Assembly (NCBI GenBank): GCA_030623545.1
Contig: JAUXLW010000096.1
Location: forward strand, 1 to 5,686
DNA length: 5,686 nucleotides
Reading direction: 5' to 3'
Source: Acidimicrobiia bacterium
Lineage (GTDB): Bacteria > Actinomycetota > Acidimicrobiia > Spongiisociales > SHLN01
Part shown: positions 5,507 through 5,686 of the stretch, one piece after another
How the letters are laid out: each line of letters opens with the position of its first letter
Numbering within the stretch: position 1 is the stretch's first letter
Notes under the pieces: model-generated
Databases searched by the model: none
What the model saw: only the letters and a program-made list of their open reading frames with translations
Told to the model about the DNA's origin: nothing
Made by a program: the position numbers and the translations under genes

Positions 5507-5686
5507 CAATCCGATCCGTCGTCGGCCCGTGTCACTCCGATCACCTCGGCGAGGATTGACACTGCTATCTCTTCCAGAGTCTCGGCCTGTATCTCGATCC
5601 CGATGGGAGCATGGATTCGCTCGAGCTGTTCGGAAGTAACCCCGGCGTCGACTAGCTGTTGGCTTGCCTCTCGCCAGCGCCGTTCA
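5506..5686 (-). CDS. xdhC: XdhC-family molybdenum hydroxylase maturation factor, C-terminal end only
   Basis: The frame is open from the right edge to a TGA at 5506, giving 59 visible residues; the N-terminal bulk lies outside the window. The segment reads LERIHAPIGIEIQ, then AETLEEIAVSILAEVIGV. This is the characteristic C-terminal signature of XdhC/CoxI-family proteins (usually RI..PIGLDIGAETPEEIA.SILAEI). XdhC binds Mo cofactor, aids its sulfuration and inserts it into xanthine dehydrogenase-type enzymes. Glu and Gln replace the common Asp and Gly in the GLDIG motif, a mild deviation. The stop overlaps the yqeB start as TGATG, so the two are almost certainly co-transcribed and coupled. Whether this is XdhC itself, a CoxI-like paralogue or a fused form cannot be told from the fragment. 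Confidence 0.88.
   Translation of the reverse strand, partial: ERRWREASQQLVDAGVTSEQLERIHAPIGIEIQAETLEEIAVSILAEVIGVTRADDGSD

Noticed and set aside
5507..5509. TTG as the yqeB start
   Set aside because: It would add a single residue. The adjacent ATG overlaps the upstream stop as TGATG, a common coupled arrangement, and is preferred.
3987..5686. Selenocysteine codon or SECIS element in the selenium-linked genes
   Set aside because: All frames end at ordinary stops coinciding with downstream starts or the gene end. In this system selenium is a labile ligand of the Mo centre, so no in-frame TGA is expected.

Overview
The window is GC-rich, densely packed bacterial DNA. Every gene I can support lies on the minus strand, so the transcription order runs from high to low coordinates. 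The likely source is an Actinomycetota-type bacterium, perhaps of the Acidimicrobiia kind. This rests on GC-rich codon use, GTG start use, and a lipoprotein whose lipidated Cys is followed by a Gly/Ser/Asp/Thr-rich linker. It is an inference from style; there is no marker gene.

The right half (about 3987-5686) is a maturation cassette for molybdenum hydroxylases. It holds the C-terminal end of an XdhC-family protein (5506-5686), a YqeB-family protein (4700-5506) and a YqeC-family P-loop protein (3987-4703). These three are chained by start/stop overlaps (TGATG and GTGA). YqeB and YqeC are the family markers of selenium-dependent molybdenum hydroxylases such as purine hydroxylase and xanthine dehydrogenase, in which a labile selenium is a ligand of the Mo centre.

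A gap of about 183 bp (3804-3986) follows. It contains inverted repeats, a weak promoter-like pair and a good Shine-Dalgarno sequence.

The left half (1-3803) is a BMP-type (nucleoside/purine) ABC importer. It comprises a substrate-binding lipoprotein (2694-3803), a strong 14-bp stem-loop (2641-2670), a double-domain ATPase of the NupO/YufO/RbsA type (1090-2625) and a first permease of the NupP/YufP type (1-1093, running off the left edge). ATPase and permease overlap by ATGA. A second permease (NupQ/YufQ-like) is expected just beyond the left edge but is not visible.

Taken together, the importer would bring in a purine base or nucleoside, and the XdhC/YqeB/YqeC cassette would mature the molybdenum hydroxylase that oxidises it. 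The hydroxylase subunits are not in the window. I found no RNA genes, CRISPR arrays, insertion sequences or phage genes. No part of the window looks like a wholly new system; the most interesting points are the pairing of a selenium-Mo hydroxylase cassette with a BMP importer, and the regulatory structures around the binding-protein gene.
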